Assembly: GCA_017853885.1 (NCBI GenBank)
Contig: JAFMIR010000013.1
Span: 1-64,000, forward strand
Direction of reading: 5' to 3'
Length of the DNA stretch: 64,000 nt
From: Prosthecobacter sp.
Lineage (GTDB): Bacteria; Verrucomicrobiota; Verrucomicrobiia; Verrucomicrobiales; Verrucomicrobiaceae
The notes under the pieces are model-generated. The model searched no databases. It worked only from the letters and a program-made list of their open reading frames with translations, and was not told the origin of the DNA. Shown here piece by piece: positions 1-8,180 of the stretch (positions are counted from its first letter, which is position 1; each line of letters opens with the position of its first letter). Position numbers and translations under genes: made by a program.

Positions 1-336
<336 letters not shown>

Positions 337-341
337 TTGGT

Positions 342-363
342 GCTGGCTTTATAAAAAGCCAGC
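342..363 (-). other. Hairpin just upstream of 16S 5' end (rRNA leader)
   Basis: A near-perfect inverted repeat, gctggcttt-ata-aaaagccagc, sits within 10 nt of the inferred 16S 5' end. In the minus-strand transcript it would form a short hairpin in the rRNA leader. Leader stems next to 16S often serve RNase III or other maturation steps; that role here is an inference. Confidence 0.5.
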
Positions 364-580
364 CAAATTGAGACCGTGATTGCTTCCAATCACAGCTGCA
401 TGCGGTTTTGGCATGCAGCGCACAATTTAGCTTTTGTGTTTTCGAGTGGGCGCTTTGCATTTCTGCTTGGCTTCCCACTGCTTTGTTTCTGAAAGATCAC
501 TTCTAACTCAAGAAACTGTGAGCTGCATTTTGCTTCTCGCGGTCCATTTGTTAGCCGCTGCTTTTCGCAAGCGGGTAAGC

Positions 581-608
581 AGATTAGAGCATGGAGGAAA
601 GTGTGCAA
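581..608 (-). promoter_or_regulatory. Candidate sigma-70 promoter for the rRNA operon
   Basis: Read on the minus strand, TTGCAC (complement of 603-608) and TAATCT (complement of 581-586) are separated by 16 nt and point at the 16S gene about 240 nt downstream. This is the best -35/-10 pair I noticed in the leader. It is based on consensus only; other start sites are possible. Confidence 0.35.
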
Positions 609-1069
609 CAGGATTTTGATCTTTTTTCATTTTCTGGGAGTTCAACTTCTTGTGAGTTCGTTGAATTAAAGTTTGACATTTCAAACGTGAGCTAATTCGG
701 CCACGAGCGGTGATGAATGAGCCTGCCAGCGCTCTTCGATGTCGCGCCACTTCGTTGCCATGTGGGTTTGTCGAGTTGGGTTCAACTGCATGGCCCAATC
801 CGATTCGGCGCAGTGCCGCGTGCGCCAGCCAGTTTTACAAAGGGCATTGTGGCTTGCTTGGAATGGTATTCCAAAAACAGCTTGGATGACGTTTCGTTAC
901 TGCCTGCCGTGATGATGAAACCTCTGAAGCGCGCAAAAGCGAGCGCTCGAGTGCTATGTGAAATGAACGCCATGCGTGGGCGTGATACGTCATACACTGC
1001 GAAGCCATTTTAAAAGCCGGGATTGATTCTAGGATGGCGTGCTTCAGCGACGATGGTTTGCGCGACTGA

Positions 1070-1195
1070 GACTCTTGGTGTGGTAAAGCCTACGAATACA
1101 ACGCCGTCTCCTACAAGCAGCTGATTTCCGCTCTTAACGAAAGCTATCGCCAACAAGCCGCAATGGACACGCACAATACTGCCACCCATACGTGA
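1070..1195 (+). pseudogene. Possible decayed gene fragment (C-terminal end)
   Basis: Between a TGA at 1067-1069 and a TGA at 1193-1195 one frame reads like ordinary protein (...AYEYNAVSYKQLISALNES...), with balanced composition and a helical pattern. It has no start codon or ribosome-binding site at its beginning. It could be the end of a gene whose 5' part has been lost. I cannot name the family; chance is a real alternative. Confidence 0.22.
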
Positions 1196-1254
1196 TTTTG
1201 CGATTTAAATGGGCCGATCTGGCGTTCAATGACTGAGCAAGCAAGGAGCGCCGC

Positions 1255-1611
1255 CTACACCTGCTCAAACTCCGTCTGCCGATCAGCAGATGAGAAACAG
1301 ATCACCATTTCTGCATCTCGACCATCGAGTGCCTTCGCATTGTGCCACTGGCCGGCAGGAATGGAAATGGTGCCGCCGGCTTGAAGCACGAAGCGTTGTT
1401 CCCCGAGGCTGTGCTCAATGCGGCCAGACAGCAGGTGCAGGATCTCATCGCAGTTCGGATGGCAGTGGCGTGGGTTTTCTTGATCGGCGGCGATCACAAC
1501 GCGGCCAAAGGTCATTGTGGTGGAGTTTCCAATCTCCCTCGAGGCGAGCCAAGTGAGACAGCCCCAAGGCTGATCGAAGCGAATGCCTTCAGACGGTGAG
1601 ATGACGCTCAT
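1255..1611 (-). CDS. Cupin-domain protein
   Basis: A 118-residue single-domain cupin. The first cupin motif is visible as HCHPNCDEILHLLSG (about residues 52-66), giving the His/His/Glu metal ligands. The second motif follows around PAGQWHNA (about 87-94), supplying the last His. Small stand-alone cupins bind a divalent metal and act as dioxygenases, isomerases or ligand sensors; nothing here fixes the substrate. There is no signal peptide, so it should be cytoplasmic. It lies downstream of the ceramidase-like gene on the same strand but is separated from it by a 19-bp inverted repeat that may end transcription. Confidence 0.8.
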   Translation of the reverse strand: MSVISPSEGIRFDQPWGCLTWLASREIGNSTTMTFGRVVIAADQENPRHCHPNCDEILHLLSGRIEHSLGEQRFVLQAGGTISIPAGQWHNAKALDGRDAEMVICFSSADRQTEFEQV

Positions 1612-1648
1612 GAGGAAAGGGGTAGGATTTGAGTGGAGTCAGATGAAG

Positions 1649-1713
1649 CTCACGCAAAGGCGCAAAGCCAGAAAGATTTCCAAGGTATTCTGATCTTTGC
1701 GCCTTTGCGTGAG
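1649..1713. repeat. Perfect 19-bp inverted repeat (REP-like)
   Basis: CTCACGCAAAGGCGCAAAG (1649-1667) is followed 27 nt later by its exact reverse complement (1695-1713). The pair sits between two minus-strand genes. It may act as a hairpin terminator, although no long U-tract follows, or be a member of a dispersed palindromic family. Confidence 0.75.
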
Positions 1714-1717
1714 GCTT

Positions 1718-3073
1718 TCATTCATTGAGCGACTTGCGCAATTCCATCACTGTGGTGGAGATGTGCTCCTCGGTCTTTTCACTCCAGCGGGTGGGGTGGC
1801 TACCGTAGATCATCGCACCACCGCCCTCGTAGCCGCCTTCCTTCCAGATGCGCAGGCTGGGGATGTAGGCCATCACGTCATTCGTGTAGCCGCTCACCCA
1901 CACGATCGGGTCTTGAATATCCGCTTTGAACCGCAGCGCGTAATCAATGACAACCTCGCCGCCGAGTGTGATCCATGTTAGGTCGTTGCCGAGGCGTAGC
2001 ACCTGCACCGGATATGGGTAGGTCGTGGGCAGTGAACCTTCCTTTTGAGTGCGCTCAAGCACCCGCATAGCATGCGTTGAGAGCCACTTGTCCTTCGACT
2101 TCTGCTCTTCGAGCAGTTTTTCTTTTGTCGGCAATGTGTCATAGGCGAGAGGGATCTCACGATATGCCGAACGAATGGAGCCGGTGAGGCGGCGCAGCTG
2201 TGTTTGCAGCGCGGACTCGACGGCGGTGGCCAGCGTCTGCCCGTGTGTCTGCGCCAACTCCATCGTGCGGCGCGGATACGGATTCTGATCGCCGCTGCAG
2301 CCGTTCATGAACATCGCCACCGCGCCCGAATGCGCCTTCTCGATGCTGTGCTGCGCGTAGCCCGCGTAGTCGCCGCTGAACTTCTGGTGCCCCAGCGTCG
2401 TGCAGTGGCAAGCATAGCCAAAGATTACAGCAATCTCCTTTCCATCCTCTGCACTGGCCTTCAAAACCGGCACGCTATGATCCACCGGCCCTTCGGGATT
2501 CGGAAAGTTGCTCCAGCCGCCCTTACCATCTGACGTGCGACGATTCATCGCGAAGCCGCAGCGGGCATGGCAGTAGTCAAGATGCGCGGGCACGGACTTC
2601 GCCAACGCCTCGCCAATCAGCTGCAGGATCTTGTTTTCGAGCGCGGCGGTGTATTTCGCCGCTTCCTGCTCGCGCTGCGCGAGATCATCCGCGCCATGGA
2701 ATCGGCTCGTGCGCAACTCCGGACCGCTGTGTGTGTGCGAGGCATTGATGGCGAGGTTTGCAGGCTCGATACCGTGCTGCTTCTTCGCCCGCTCAGCCAC
2801 TGCCAGTCGCAGATTTCTCGGCACACCAATCAAATCGAGCGTCACCAGCACAAATCGACCACCTTGATGATCCGTGAGCGCAAAAGCCTTCGCGAACAGA
2901 TCCAGTTCCACCCCTTCGGAGGGCTTCGTACGCCCTGCGTAGCCCGCCATCCACATGGACTTCTCAGGAGTGATTTTTGCCGATGCCGCGCCCGCCTTCC
3001 AAGCGGCTTTTTCAGCCACTGGTGCCGCGGCGATGACAAATAGCGAAAGGACAAATGGCAGCCAGAGTTTCAT
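1718..3073 (-). CDS. Secreted neutral/alkaline ceramidase-like protein
   Basis: The ORF track extends to 3244, but the start at 3073 (MKLWLPFVLSLFVIAAAP) gives a classic signal peptide and clears the divergent esterase gene, so about 451 residues are expected. The mature part carries family features of the non-lysosomal neutral ceramidase N-terminal domain: an AKITPE-type opening, NASHTHSGPEL for zinc binding, and the later blocks YACHCTTLG, FSGDYAGYA and NGCSGDQNPYPR, the latter near the catalytic serine region. Family members hydrolyse N-acyl linkages of ceramides. Verrucomicrobial and planctomycete homologues are shorter than the mammalian enzyme and their substrate is untested, so exported amidase is the safe call. 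It is transcribed divergently from the esterase, 49 bp away. Confidence 0.82.
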   Translation of the reverse strand: MKLWLPFVLSLFVIAAAPVAEKAAWKAGAASAKITPEKSMWMAGYAGRTKPSEGVELDLFAKAFALTDHQGGRFVLVTLDLIGVPRNLRLAVAERAKKQHGIEPANLAINASHTHSGPELRTSRFHGADDLAQREQEAAKYTAALENKILQLIGEALAKSVPAHLDYCHARCGFAMNRRTSDGKGGWSNFPNPEGPVDHSVPVLKASAEDGKEIAVIFGYACHCTTLGHQKFSGDYAGYAQHSIEKAHSGAVAMFMNGCSGDQNPYPRRTMELAQTHGQTLATAVESALQTQLRRLTGSIRSAYREIPLAYDTLPTKEKLLEEQKSKDKWLSTHAMRVLERTQKEGSLPTTYPYPVQVLRLGNDLTWITLGGEVVIDYALRFKADIQDPIVWVSGYTNDVMAYIPSLRIWKEGGYEGGGAMIYGSHPTRWSEKTEEHISTTVMELRKSLNE

Positions 3074-3122
3074 GATGTTTCTGTAAGCCGAACCGCGTCT
3101 GAATCTTTCCTTCCTGACAGCC

Positions 3123-4031
3123 ATGCATTCCTTCATCCTCCTGCCGCTCCTTGTCTTGCCCGCCTTTGCCCAGCAGCCCAAATCTACACCCACCAAGCTT
3201 GCGCCTGAAGCCACTGCCACCATCGAAGCGCACCCCGGCCTCATTTACGCGCGCTATGGTCAGCGTGAGATGCAGCTCGATCTCTGGAAGCCCAAAATCT
3301 CTTCGCTGCCACGGCCCACGATCATCTGCATCCACGGCGGTGGTTGGTATAAAGGAGAGCGTTCCAACATGGCGAACCTCGCGCAGGCCTTGGCCGCAAA
3401 GGGCTTCGTCGCAGCGACGATCAGTTATCGCCTCAGCGGCGAAGCAAAGTTCCCCGCCGCCATTCAGGACTGCAAAGCCGCCGTGCGCTTCCTGCGGGCC
3501 AATGCGGACCAGTTTGGCGTCAACGCCAATGCCATCGGCGTCACCGGCCTTTCCGCGGGCGGTCATCTCGCCGCGCTGCTCACCACCAGTGGAGATGTGA
3601 AGGAGCTCGAAGGTCAAGGTGGACACGCTGGCCAATCCAGCACCGTTCAGGCAGGCATTGCCATGGGTGCACAGAGCGATCTAGAAAGCGCCCGCATCGG
3701 CGATCTTAGTAGCAAGCCCGACGATCCTTTCTACCGCACCTTCCTCGGCGATTCACAGGCCAAAATCCCGCAAACCTATGCCCTCGCCTCGCCACGTCAT
3801 CATCTAGACAAATCTGATCCTCCCCTGCTCTTCATGACCGGCGCCCTCGACGATACCAGCACCCATGCCGAAGAAACGCGTGCAGATCTTTCGAAACTCG
3901 GCATCCCAACTCGGCTCGAAATCATCCCACAAGCCCCTCATGCGTTCCTTGGCCAACAAAAAGCTTTCGACATCTGTGTCATGACCTGCGTCGATTTCTT
4001 CGCGAAGCACCTCCAAGGCATCGCTCCATGA
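3123..4031 (+). CDS. Secreted alpha/beta-hydrolase (BD-FAE/esterase type)
   Basis: A 302-residue protein with a signal peptide (MHSFILLPLLVLPAFAQ). The hydrolase core shows the oxyanion-hole motif HGGGW (about residue 75), the nucleophile elbow GLSAGGH, a late Asp in GALDD, and the catalytic His in PHAF near the C-terminus. This order fits the carboxylesterase/BD-FAE group, which removes acyl groups from esters, often on polysaccharides. Its stop overlaps the start of the next gene by 4 nt (ATGA at 4028-4031), so the two are translationally coupled. The partner is a DNA-repair enzyme, so the pairing gives no hint about substrate. Confidence 0.85.
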   Translation: MHSFILLPLLVLPAFAQQPKSTPTKLAPEATATIEAHPGLIYARYGQREMQLDLWKPKISSLPRPTIICIHGGGWYKGERSNMANLAQALAAKGFVAATISYRLSGEAKFPAAIQDCKAAVRFLRANADQFGVNANAIGVTGLSAGGHLAALLTTSGDVKELEGQGGHAGQSSTVQAGIAMGAQSDLESARIGDLSSKPDDPFYRTFLGDSQAKIPQTYALASPRHHLDKSDPPLLFMTGALDDTSTHAEETRADLSKLGIPTRLEIIPQAPHAFLGQQKAFDICVMTCVDFFAKHLQGIAP

Positions 4032-4537
4032 GCCTCGTCATCCACTTCACCACCCACGCCTCACCAATTGGCGAACTCACCCTCGCTGCGACAGATGAAG
4101 GTCTCTGCGGCCTCTATTTCAAAGGCCACACACCCTCGCCGAAGCGCGATGGCTGGAAACACGACAACGGAACGAGATTCGATGCGGCACGCGCCTGGCT
4201 AGATGCTTGGTTCGCAGGTGAAAAACCACACAAGCAGCCCGCACATGTGATCACAGGCGGCACAGCCTTCCAACGATGCGTGTGGAGTGCATTACGAGCC
4301 ATTCCAATCGGCCAAACGACGACCTATACCGAACTGGCCTCCGCTATTGGTTCACCAAAGGCCACACGAGCTGTTGGAGCTGCCGTAGGCCGCAATCCGC
4401 TGTGCATCCTCATACCATGCCATCGTGTCATCGGGAGCGATGGTTCGCTCACCGGCTACGCGGGCGGTGTGAAGCGCAAAAAGCAGCTTCTTGCTCTCGA
4501 AGGTGTGACATTCGCCGTGACGAATGCCGAACGATGA
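4028..4537 (+). CDS. ogt: Methylated-DNA--protein-cysteine methyltransferase
   Basis: A 169-residue suicide repair enzyme that moves alkyl groups from O6-alkylguanine or O4-alkylthymine to its own cysteine. The active-site motif is intact: IPCHRVIGSDGSLTGYAGG (about residues 134-152), with PCHRV holding the acceptor Cys. The upstream DNA-binding helix region (IPIGQTTTYTELASAIGSPKATRAVG) also matches the family. There is no Ada N-terminal domain, so it is the Ogt type. It overlaps the upstream esterase by ATGA. The last codons coincide with a repeat-like word (TGACGAATGCCGAA), so the C-terminal tail may be variable. Confidence 0.94.
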   Translation: MSLVIHFTTHASPIGELTLAATDEGLCGLYFKGHTPSPKRDGWKHDNGTRFDAARAWLDAWFAGEKPHKQPAHVITGGTAFQRCVWSALRAIPIGQTTTYTELASAIGSPKATRAVGAAVGRNPLCILIPCHRVIGSDGSLTGYAGGVKRKKQLLALEGVTFAVTNAER

Positions 4538-4682
4538 GTTTCCCAATATGCCGCTCATGTTTACCATCTTGGACCGCATTCGATCCACAGTGAGGGTTGG
4601 GTCGCTTTCATTCCAGAAAGTCAGCTCAGCACTGAGTTGGGGCAAGAGTGAAACTTTTGAGCTGAAGCTTCATTTGCACAGC

Positions 4683-5023
4683 ATGAATTTTCGCCTGATC
4701 TGGGCTTTCCTCGCTGGCTCCGCCCTGCATGCGGAGGATGCCGAGCAGTTGTCGCACAACGTTTGTGGCCGTTGTTTCAGCAAAAATGCCTTACCTGCCA
4801 TGGGAAGGACGAAAAGCAGATCAAAGCGGATTTTCGACATGAGCACACTCACCAGTGTGACGTAGCGTGGCGAAAGCGGCTTGAAGGCCCTAGTGCCCAG
4901 AAAACCGGCTGAAAGCTCTATCTACCTTGCCTCCAACCCGCTGGCTGCGATACAAAAAGCCGCACCCTCGCAGAGGTCTGCCTCGTGTTGCTGAACTCAA
5001 ATGAATTCGCTTCCCTCGATTAA
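4683..5023 (+). pseudogene. Decayed PSD1/PSCyt cytochrome gene (both ends remain)
   Basis: The start reads as a signal peptide (MNFRLIWAFLAGSALHAEDAEQ). After a frameshift a second frame reads LFQQKCLTCHGKDEKQIKAD, an intact haem-binding CxxCH of the planctomycete-type cytochrome domain. A further shift follows (FDMSTL). Just before the TAA at 5021-5023 the frame reads VCLVLLNSNEFASLD, the same ending as the intact PSD1 protein at 58463-61393 (CRVLLNSNEFLFVD). Only about 340 nt remain of a gene normally near 2.5-3 kb, so almost the whole DUF1549/DUF1553 body is deleted. Its stop overlaps the stop of the convergent lpxI gene. Confidence 0.8.
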
Positions 5024-5835
5024 CTGACTGCGATCACGCTGACCCTGAGTTCGCCGCAGATTTTTAAAACCTCATCGCGGCCCAGAAGGAGCGTCTTGTT
5101 TGCTTCCACGGCAACGAGATCCACACCGGCACCTGCCGCCGTGCGGATGGTTTCGGGCCCAACGACGGGCACGTCGAAGCGCATGTCGTGGTTCGGCTTG
5201 GACACCTTCACCATCGTCGCACCGCCACGACCGAGCGCACCACCACGTTTCACGGCCTCGTTCGTGCCTTCAAAGGCCTCCACGGCGAGGACGGTACCGT
5301 TTTTGACCACCACGGTCTGCCCAATGTCGAGGCGGCTACTTTCCTTTGCGATCTTGAAACCGTATTCGGCATCCTCCTGTCGGCGTTTTTTAATCTGCGG
5401 ACCCGCGATGTGACCGGGACCGGGCATGAAGTCTTCGAGGAAGGTGGTTGCTGGCAAGAGCGTGATGCCGTCCTTGGCTAGTTCGTTGCCGATAGCTCCG
5501 AAAAGCGTCTCGGCATTCCGCTGCTTGAGCTTCGCCATCATGATGAGCGTGCGGAGGTCGGGTCGCAGGTCGAAGAGGTTCTTCGGCGCGATTTGGCCGA
5601 CCATAACTGTCTGTGTGACACCTTCTTTTTTGAAGAAGGCGATCATCTTGCCAAGCTGCCCCACGCGGAACCACTCGATGGCATCCACCCTTTCCCCGAG
5701 CTCTGGCTTTGTCTCATTCGTGAAGGCGGCGGCAACAAGCCTCTTCACGCCTGCCTTCCGCGCTGCCGCAATAAAGGTCTCTGGGTAGATACCGTTTCCA
5801 GCCATAAGGGCCACACAATCGAGATTCACACTCAT
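5020..5835 (-). CDS. lpxI: LpxI-type UDP-2,3-diacylglucosamine pyrophosphatase
   Basis: A 271-residue cytoplasmic enzyme that cleaves UDP-2,3-diacylglucosamine to lipid X and UMP in the fourth step of lipid A synthesis, replacing LpxH. The whole sequence follows the LpxI (formerly DUF1009) pattern: an N-terminal Rossmann-like part (ALMAGNGIYPETF), then the C-terminal hallmark GQTVVVKNGTVLAVEAFEGT, a conserved KVSKPNHDMRFDVPVVG block, and DLVAVEANKTLLL near the end. Its presence argues for a lipopolysaccharide outer membrane. It is three nucleotides downstream of the TatD-like gene on the same strand, so the two probably form an operon. Confidence 0.92.
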   Translation of the reverse strand: MSVNLDCVALMAGNGIYPETFIAAARKAGVKRLVAAAFTNETKPELGERVDAIEWFRVGQLGKMIAFFKKEGVTQTVMVGQIAPKNLFDLRPDLRTLIMMAKLKQRNAETLFGAIGNELAKDGITLLPATTFLEDFMPGPGHIAGPQIKKRRQEDAEYGFKIAKESSRLDIGQTVVVKNGTVLAVEAFEGTNEAVKRGGALGRGGATMVKVSKPNHDMRFDVPVVGPETIRTAAGAGVDLVAVEANKTLLLGRDEVLKICGELRVSVIAVS

Positions 5836-5838
5836 CGG

Positions 5839-6639
5839 TCAGATGGAAAATTTGGGGCACTGGCCCATGAAGGCTCGCGGGTTATCCCAAGCGACGCGTT
5901 GGATCATTTCAGAGCTCCAGCCGCGGTGGCGCATGGCTTGCATGGTCTTAGGAACGGCGAGGGGGTCGCTCACGCCCCAGTCACAAGCGCTGTTCATCCA
6001 GATGCGCTCGGCGTGCCGGTGCTCCAGCATGTCAATGGCACGATGGGGAGTGCATTTGCTTTCCGGGTAGAGCGTGATTCCAGCCCAGAAACCATGGTCG
6101 AGCACGTGGTCGATAGTATGCTCCTCGACGTGATCGATGATGATGCGCTCCGGCTTGATCTTGGAGAAGTTTTTCAGCGCCTGGACGATGAGGTGCGTAC
6201 CTTTGAGCTTATCCTCCAGATGTGGGGTATGGATGAGCACGAGTTGGTCATAATCTTGCGCGACCTGAAGATGGCGCTCAAAAATGGCGAGCTCGTTGCG
6301 GCTGTTTTTGTTAAGGCCGATCTCGCCAATGCCAAGTACGCCGGGCTTGTCGATGAACTGCGGGATAAGGGCGATGACGTCCTCGGCGAGCTTCAGGTCC
6401 TCCGCTTCCTTCGGATTGATGCAAAGCCAGCAGAAGTGTTTGATGCCAAACTTCGCGGCGCGTTTCGGCTCATACTCGGTGATCTGGCGGAAGTAATCGT
6501 AGAAACCGTCGGCGCTGGCGCGGTCGAAACCGGCCCAGAACGCAGGCTCGCAGATGGCCTGACAGCCAGCGAGCGCCATACGCTCGTAGCAATCCGTGGT
6601 TCGGCTGACCATGTGGCCGTGGGGTTCGATGTAGTTCAT
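5839..6639 (-). CDS. TatD-family metal-dependent hydrolase (EboB-like)
   Basis: A 266-residue TIM-barrel hydrolase. The N-terminal metal motif is EPHGHM (about residues 5-10), followed by a conserved Glu (GIGEIGLNKN), further His ligands (LIHTPH, IIDHVEEH), and a late Asp region (SACDWGVSDPL). The opening HGHMVSRTTDCYERM and EPAFWAG resemble from memory the EboB/TatD proteins of the eboABCDEF transport or modification cluster rather than TatD DNase itself. No other ebo gene is recognisable here, so the role is open. It is co-directional with lpxI (3 nt apart) and with the small gene upstream (33 nt). Confidence 0.75.
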   Translation of the reverse strand: MNYIEPHGHMVSRTTDCYERMALAGCQAICEPAFWAGFDRASADGFYDYFRQITEYEPKRAAKFGIKHFCWLCINPKEAEDLKLAEDVIALIPQFIDKPGVLGIGEIGLNKNSRNELAIFERHLQVAQDYDQLVLIHTPHLEDKLKGTHLIVQALKNFSKIKPERIIIDHVEEHTIDHVLDHGFWAGITLYPESKCTPHRAIDMLEHRHAERIWMNSACDWGVSDPLAVPKTMQAMRHRGWSSEMIQRVAWDNPRAFMGQCPKFSI

Positions 6640-6672
6640 CGCTGATTGAGAGATAAGATCTGAGATAAAGGA

Positions 6673-6951
6673 TCATGCCTTATGAGCGCCGATGGCCCCT
6701 TGCATCGTGGCTTTGGCAATGGGCTCGGTGCTGGGATCGCTGAAGCTGAGGAGGACGTCCTTCGCACGCTGCGGTTTGTCTTGGGAGAGAAGTGTGAGGG
6801 CATTCTTGAGAGCCTGCACGCGGAAATCCTCCTCCTGGCCGGCGCGTTGCACGCGGTCTAGGAAGGCGGCGAGGTCGATGAGCTTCGAACGCGAGTCCAT
6901 GAAGCCGAGATCGACCAGATTGACGGAAGCTGGGGAAGTCCAATCAGGCAT
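6673..6951 (-). CDS. Small conserved-looking protein upstream of TatD-like hydrolase
   Basis: A 92-residue soluble protein without signal peptide or membrane segment. It is rich in helix-forming residues (IDLAAFLDRVQ, ALKNALTLL, PIAKATMQGAIGAH), suggesting a small helical-repeat fold. It is the first gene of a probable three-gene operon with the TatD/EboB-like hydrolase and lpxI. In ebo clusters the hydrolase is preceded by the helical protein EboA, but this product is about half that length and I cannot assign it. The divergent moeB gene begins 83 bp away. Confidence 0.55.
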   Translation of the reverse strand: MPDWTSPASVNLVDLGFMDSRSKLIDLAAFLDRVQRAGQEEDFRVQALKNALTLLSQDKPQRAKDVLLSFSDPSTEPIAKATMQGAIGAHKA

Positions 6952-7034
6952 GTCAGGAAACTAGACGGGGCATTTCGTGCCGCAACCATGGGAATCGTTG
7001 CGCCCGCGCTTGGGCACGCCATCGTTAGACTGCC

Positions 7035-8180
7035 ATGTCCGACCTGACCTCCGACGAACTGCGCCGCTATGCGCGTCACCTCGCGATTCCCGAATTTGGG
7101 ATTGATGGTCAGCGGCGGCTGAAGGCAGCCCGTGTGCTGTGTATTGGTGCGGGGGGATTGGGGTCGCCGATCACGATGTACCTAGCGGCGGCGGGCATTG
7201 GCGGACTGGGGCTCGTGGACCCAGATGTTGTTGAAGTGAGCAATCTGCAGCGGCAAATTCTTTTTGGACAAAAGGACATCGGCCGCAAGAAGCTCGACGC
7301 GGCCCGCGAGCGCTTGTTGGACATCCATCCGCAGCTCGATGTGCAAGTTTACCCCGAGCGATTCACTGCTGGGAATGCGATGGGCATAGCCGCAGACTAC
7401 GATTTGATCATCGACGGTACGGATAACTTCCCCACGCGCTACTTGAGTAACGACGTGGCGGTGTGGCTGAAAAAGCCGAACGTTTATGGCAGCATTCTGC
7501 GCTTTGACGGGCAGGTAGGCGTCTTTGCACCCCATCTCGGTGCTCCATGCTACCGCTGCATGTGTCCGCAGCCTCCACCGCCTGGTCTTGTGCCTTCATG
7601 TGCCGAAGGTGGCGTTCTCGGCGTGCTGCCCGGCCTGATCGGATCGATGCAGGCGCTCGAGGCCATCAAACTGATCACCGGCATCGGCCAACCCCTGCTC
7701 GGCAAGCTTCTCCACCTCGACACGCTGAGCATGCGCTTTCGCACGCTCACGCTGCGCCGCGATCCCGACTGTCCGGTGTGCGGCGACAAACCCACCATCA
7801 CCCAACCCATTGATTACGAGGGCTTCTGCGGCATTCCCCAATCCCGTGCGGCAGCTCCCAACATGCCAACCATGACTGTCCACGAACTCAAAGATCTCCG
7901 CCATTCTGGAGATGACCATTTCCTCCTCGACGTGCGCGAGCCGCACGAGCAAGCCATCTGCCGCATCGAGGGCGCCACCCTCATTCCCCTCGGCGAGCTG
8001 GAAAATCGCCTTGGCGAACTGCCGCGTCACAAGCGCATCCTTGTGCACTGCAAGAGCGGTGGGCGCAGCGCACGCGCTGTGAGCCGCCTGCGCGAACTAG
8101 GTTTTAGCGACGTATGGAATGTGTCGGGTGGCATCATCGCCTGGGCGCGTGAGATTGATCCCAAGATGTCTGAATACTGA
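7035..8180 (+). CDS. moeB: MoeB/ThiF-type E1-like adenylyltransferase with rhodanese domain
   Basis: A 381-residue fusion. Residues about 1-250 are an E1-like enzyme: GAGGLGSP nucleotide loop, DGTDNFPTRYL, zinc cysteines in CYRCMCP and CPVCG, and a PGLIGSMQALEAIK helix. Residues about 280-378 are a rhodanese domain with the active-site loop VHCKSGGRSA. The E1 part adenylates the C-terminal glycine of MoaD/ThiS-like proteins; the rhodanese part supplies sulfur, so this MoeZ/MOCS3-type protein serves molybdopterin, thiamine or tRNA thiolation. No moaD, moaE or thiS is adjacent; thiG lies about 9.4 kb away. The stop overlaps the next start by one base (TGATG). Confidence 0.9.
   Translation: MSDLTSDELRRYARHLAIPEFGIDGQRRLKAARVLCIGAGGLGSPITMYLAAAGIGGLGLVDPDVVEVSNLQRQILFGQKDIGRKKLDAARERLLDIHPQLDVQVYPERFTAGNAMGIAADYDLIIDGTDNFPTRYLSNDVAVWLKKPNVYGSILRFDGQVGVFAPHLGAPCYRCMCPQPPPPGLVPSCAEGGVLGVLPGLIGSMQALEAIKLITGIGQPLLGKLLHLDTLSMRFRTLTLRRDPDCPVCGDKPTITQPIDYEGFCGIPQSRAAAPNMPTMTVHELKDLRHSGDDHFLLDVREPHEQAICRIEGATLIPLGELENRLGELPRHKRILVHCKSGGRSARAVSRLRELGFSDVWNVSGGIIAWAREIDPKMSEY

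Larger units (their letters stand above)
337..1254. other. Intergenic: rRNA leader and non-coding DNA
   Basis: More than 900 nt without a convincing complete gene. The part next to 16S is rRNA leader and promoter. The ORFs of about 60-98 aa here (for example 717-1013 plus and 508-798 minus) have low-complexity, basic or unstructured composition and no recognisable domain, so I treat them as chance. A possible gene scrap at 1070-1195 is listed separately. Confidence 0.6.

Noticed and set aside
489-500. Possible boxA-like antitermination site in the rRNA leader (GTGATCTTTC on the minus strand)
   Set aside because: Only loosely like the consensus and without a recognisable boxB; not enough to annotate.
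673-698. TTGACA ... TAATTC plus-strand promoter
   Set aside because: Spacing of 14 nt is too short and no gene follows.
717-1013. 98-aa plus-strand ORF in the rRNA upstream region
   Set aside because: No ribosome-binding site, no domain, atypical composition, and antisense ORFs of similar length exist on the other strand.
3012-3635. 207-aa minus-strand ORF over the esterase gene
   Set aside because: Antisense shadow of the well-supported secreted esterase (HGGGW, GLSAGG).
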